In this document: piece after piece, positions 63,489-64,000 of the stretch | How positions within the stretch are numbered: position 1 is the first letter of the stretch | Layout: each line of letters begins with the position of its first letter | Assembly (NCBI GenBank): GCA_024690605.1 | Contig: JAILOV010000027.1 | Span: 1-64,000, forward strand | Source: Lachnospiraceae bacterium | Lineage (GTDB): Bacteria > Bacillota > Clostridia > Lachnospirales > Lachnospiraceae | Length of the DNA stretch: 64,000 nt | Reading direction: 5' to 3' | The notes under the pieces: generated by a model | Databases searched by the model: none | The model's input: the letters and a program-made list of their open reading frames with translations, nothing else | What the model was told of the DNA's origin: nothing | Position numbers and translations under genes: made by a program

Positions 63489-64000
63489 ATGAGGGGGCGA
63501 AAGGTAATACCGATACTGATGTCGGTTGTTCTGTGCGGCACGCTGTTCCTGAATCAGAGATGCGATGTCCGGGCAGAGGAGGACACGACGGCTTCGACGA
63601 TCCGTCTGGCTAAGTCCGAGGGCACGATCAAGGTCACCAAGGGCAAAAAGTCGCAGAGCGTGTCTAAAGGCACGCGCCTGCCGTCCGGGTGCAGCATCGT
63701 GACCGAAGAGAAGAGCTACGCGTGGCTGAACCTGGATGACACCAAGGCACTGAAGCTCGATGAGAAGACCGATGTGCTGATCACCAAGAACGGCGAGAAT
63801 CTGGATGTCACGCTCAACGAGGGCAAGATCTTCGTCGATGTGTCCCAGAAACTGAAACCCACGGAGAATTATCACATCCGCACGGCCGATTCGATCATGG
63901 GCATCCGTGGCACGATCGTTGAAGCGGAGCGGGACAACAGGATCCAGAGGACGCGGATCACGATGCTTGAGGGCAATTCCGGCTGGCAGGAGGTCTTCGC
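63489..64000 (+). CDS. Secreted or anchored FecR-domain protein (3' end outside window)
   Basis: 170 residues visible, cut by the window edge. ATG 63489 follows AGGAGG. The N-terminus is a signal peptide or anchor (MRGRK, then hydrophobic IPILMSVVLCGTLFL), followed by a FecR domain with SEGTIKVTKG, LNEGKIFVDVSQKL and DSIMGIRGTIVEAE. It is a second copy of the FecR module seen at 50112 and lies directly after the cyclase, suggesting a FecR/CHASE2 sensing pair. Confidence 0.9.
   Translation, partial: MRGRKVIPILMSVVLCGTLFLNQRCDVRAEEDTTASTIRLAKSEGTIKVTKGKKSQSVSKGTRLPSGCSIVTEEKSYAWLNLDDTKALKLDEKTDVLITKNGENLDVTLNEGKIFVDVSQKLKPTENYHIRTADSIMGIRGTIVEAERDNRIQRTRITMLEGNSGWQEVF

Overview
The window is about 58% GC and densely packed, and it reads as chromosome from a Clostridia-type Bacillota, most likely Lachnospiraceae-like. 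That assignment is inference. It rests on the sensory [FeFe]-hydrogenase kinase, AGGAGG-type ribosome sites, a Rho with an Ala/Gln-rich insert, tRNAs without encoded CCA, an SCP2 protein with a Lys/Ala tail, single-chain PurL and BspA-type surface repeats. I see no rRNA, CRISPR array, insertion sequence, prophage or integrase. No gene-free stretch exceeds 300 bases; the longest is about 220 bases, at 8358-8578.

Layout. 1-2991: a hybrid sensor kinase with an [FeFe]-hydrogenase-like input domain, cut by the window edge and overlapping a convergent tRNA-Gly. 3.1-6.0 kb: a polar amino acid ABC importer and a cytidylate-kinase-like protein. 6.0-8.4 kb (minus): a coiled-coil unknown and an AGCS symporter. 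8.4-15.2 kb: a tripartite MacAB/Vex-like export system with its own two-component system and a CiaR-like direct repeat upstream. 15.3-16.7 kb (minus): an orphan MBOAT acyltransferase. 16.8-19.6 kb: tRNA-Pro, then a lower-GC operon of a small alarmone synthetase coupled to a response regulator and kinase. 19.6-34.5 kb: a small DUF6508-like protein, purL, carA, carB, queH, argS, putP and a DUF5722-like glycosidase. 34.6-39.1 kb: rho, tRNA-Thr, an SCP2 protein with a histone H1-like tail, metF and a K+ channel. 39.2-43.8 kb (minus): HU, proC, a YfbR-like HD nucleotidase and PBP1A. 43.9-45.6 kb: an IMPACT/YigZ protein and a metallo-beta-lactamase-fold hydrolase.

The most unusual region is 45.6-64 kb. 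It holds four paralogous proteins with a shared N-terminal domain of about 400 residues and a variant HD-GYP domain; the second is fused to a cyclic-nucleotide-binding domain. Between and after them lie two FecR-domain proteins, a Big2/BspA-repeat surface protein, a metallophosphoesterase, a degenerate receiver protein, a 7TM kinase with a LuxR-type regulator, and a CHASE2 adenylate cyclase with an intact catalytic set. I infer an envelope-sensing cyclic-nucleotide signalling locus in which FecR/CHASE2 parts sense outside, the cyclase makes cAMP, and the HD-GYP/cNMP proteins read or degrade nucleotide signals. Three genes here are interrupted by apparent single frameshifts.

Two other patterns are worth following. 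One is a dispersed 14-base interrupted palindrome, ATAWCANNTGWTAT, found in AT-rich islands inside and between genes from 20 to 45 kb. The other is a set of five genes whose -10 box lies so close to the start codon that the mRNA should be leaderless or nearly so.
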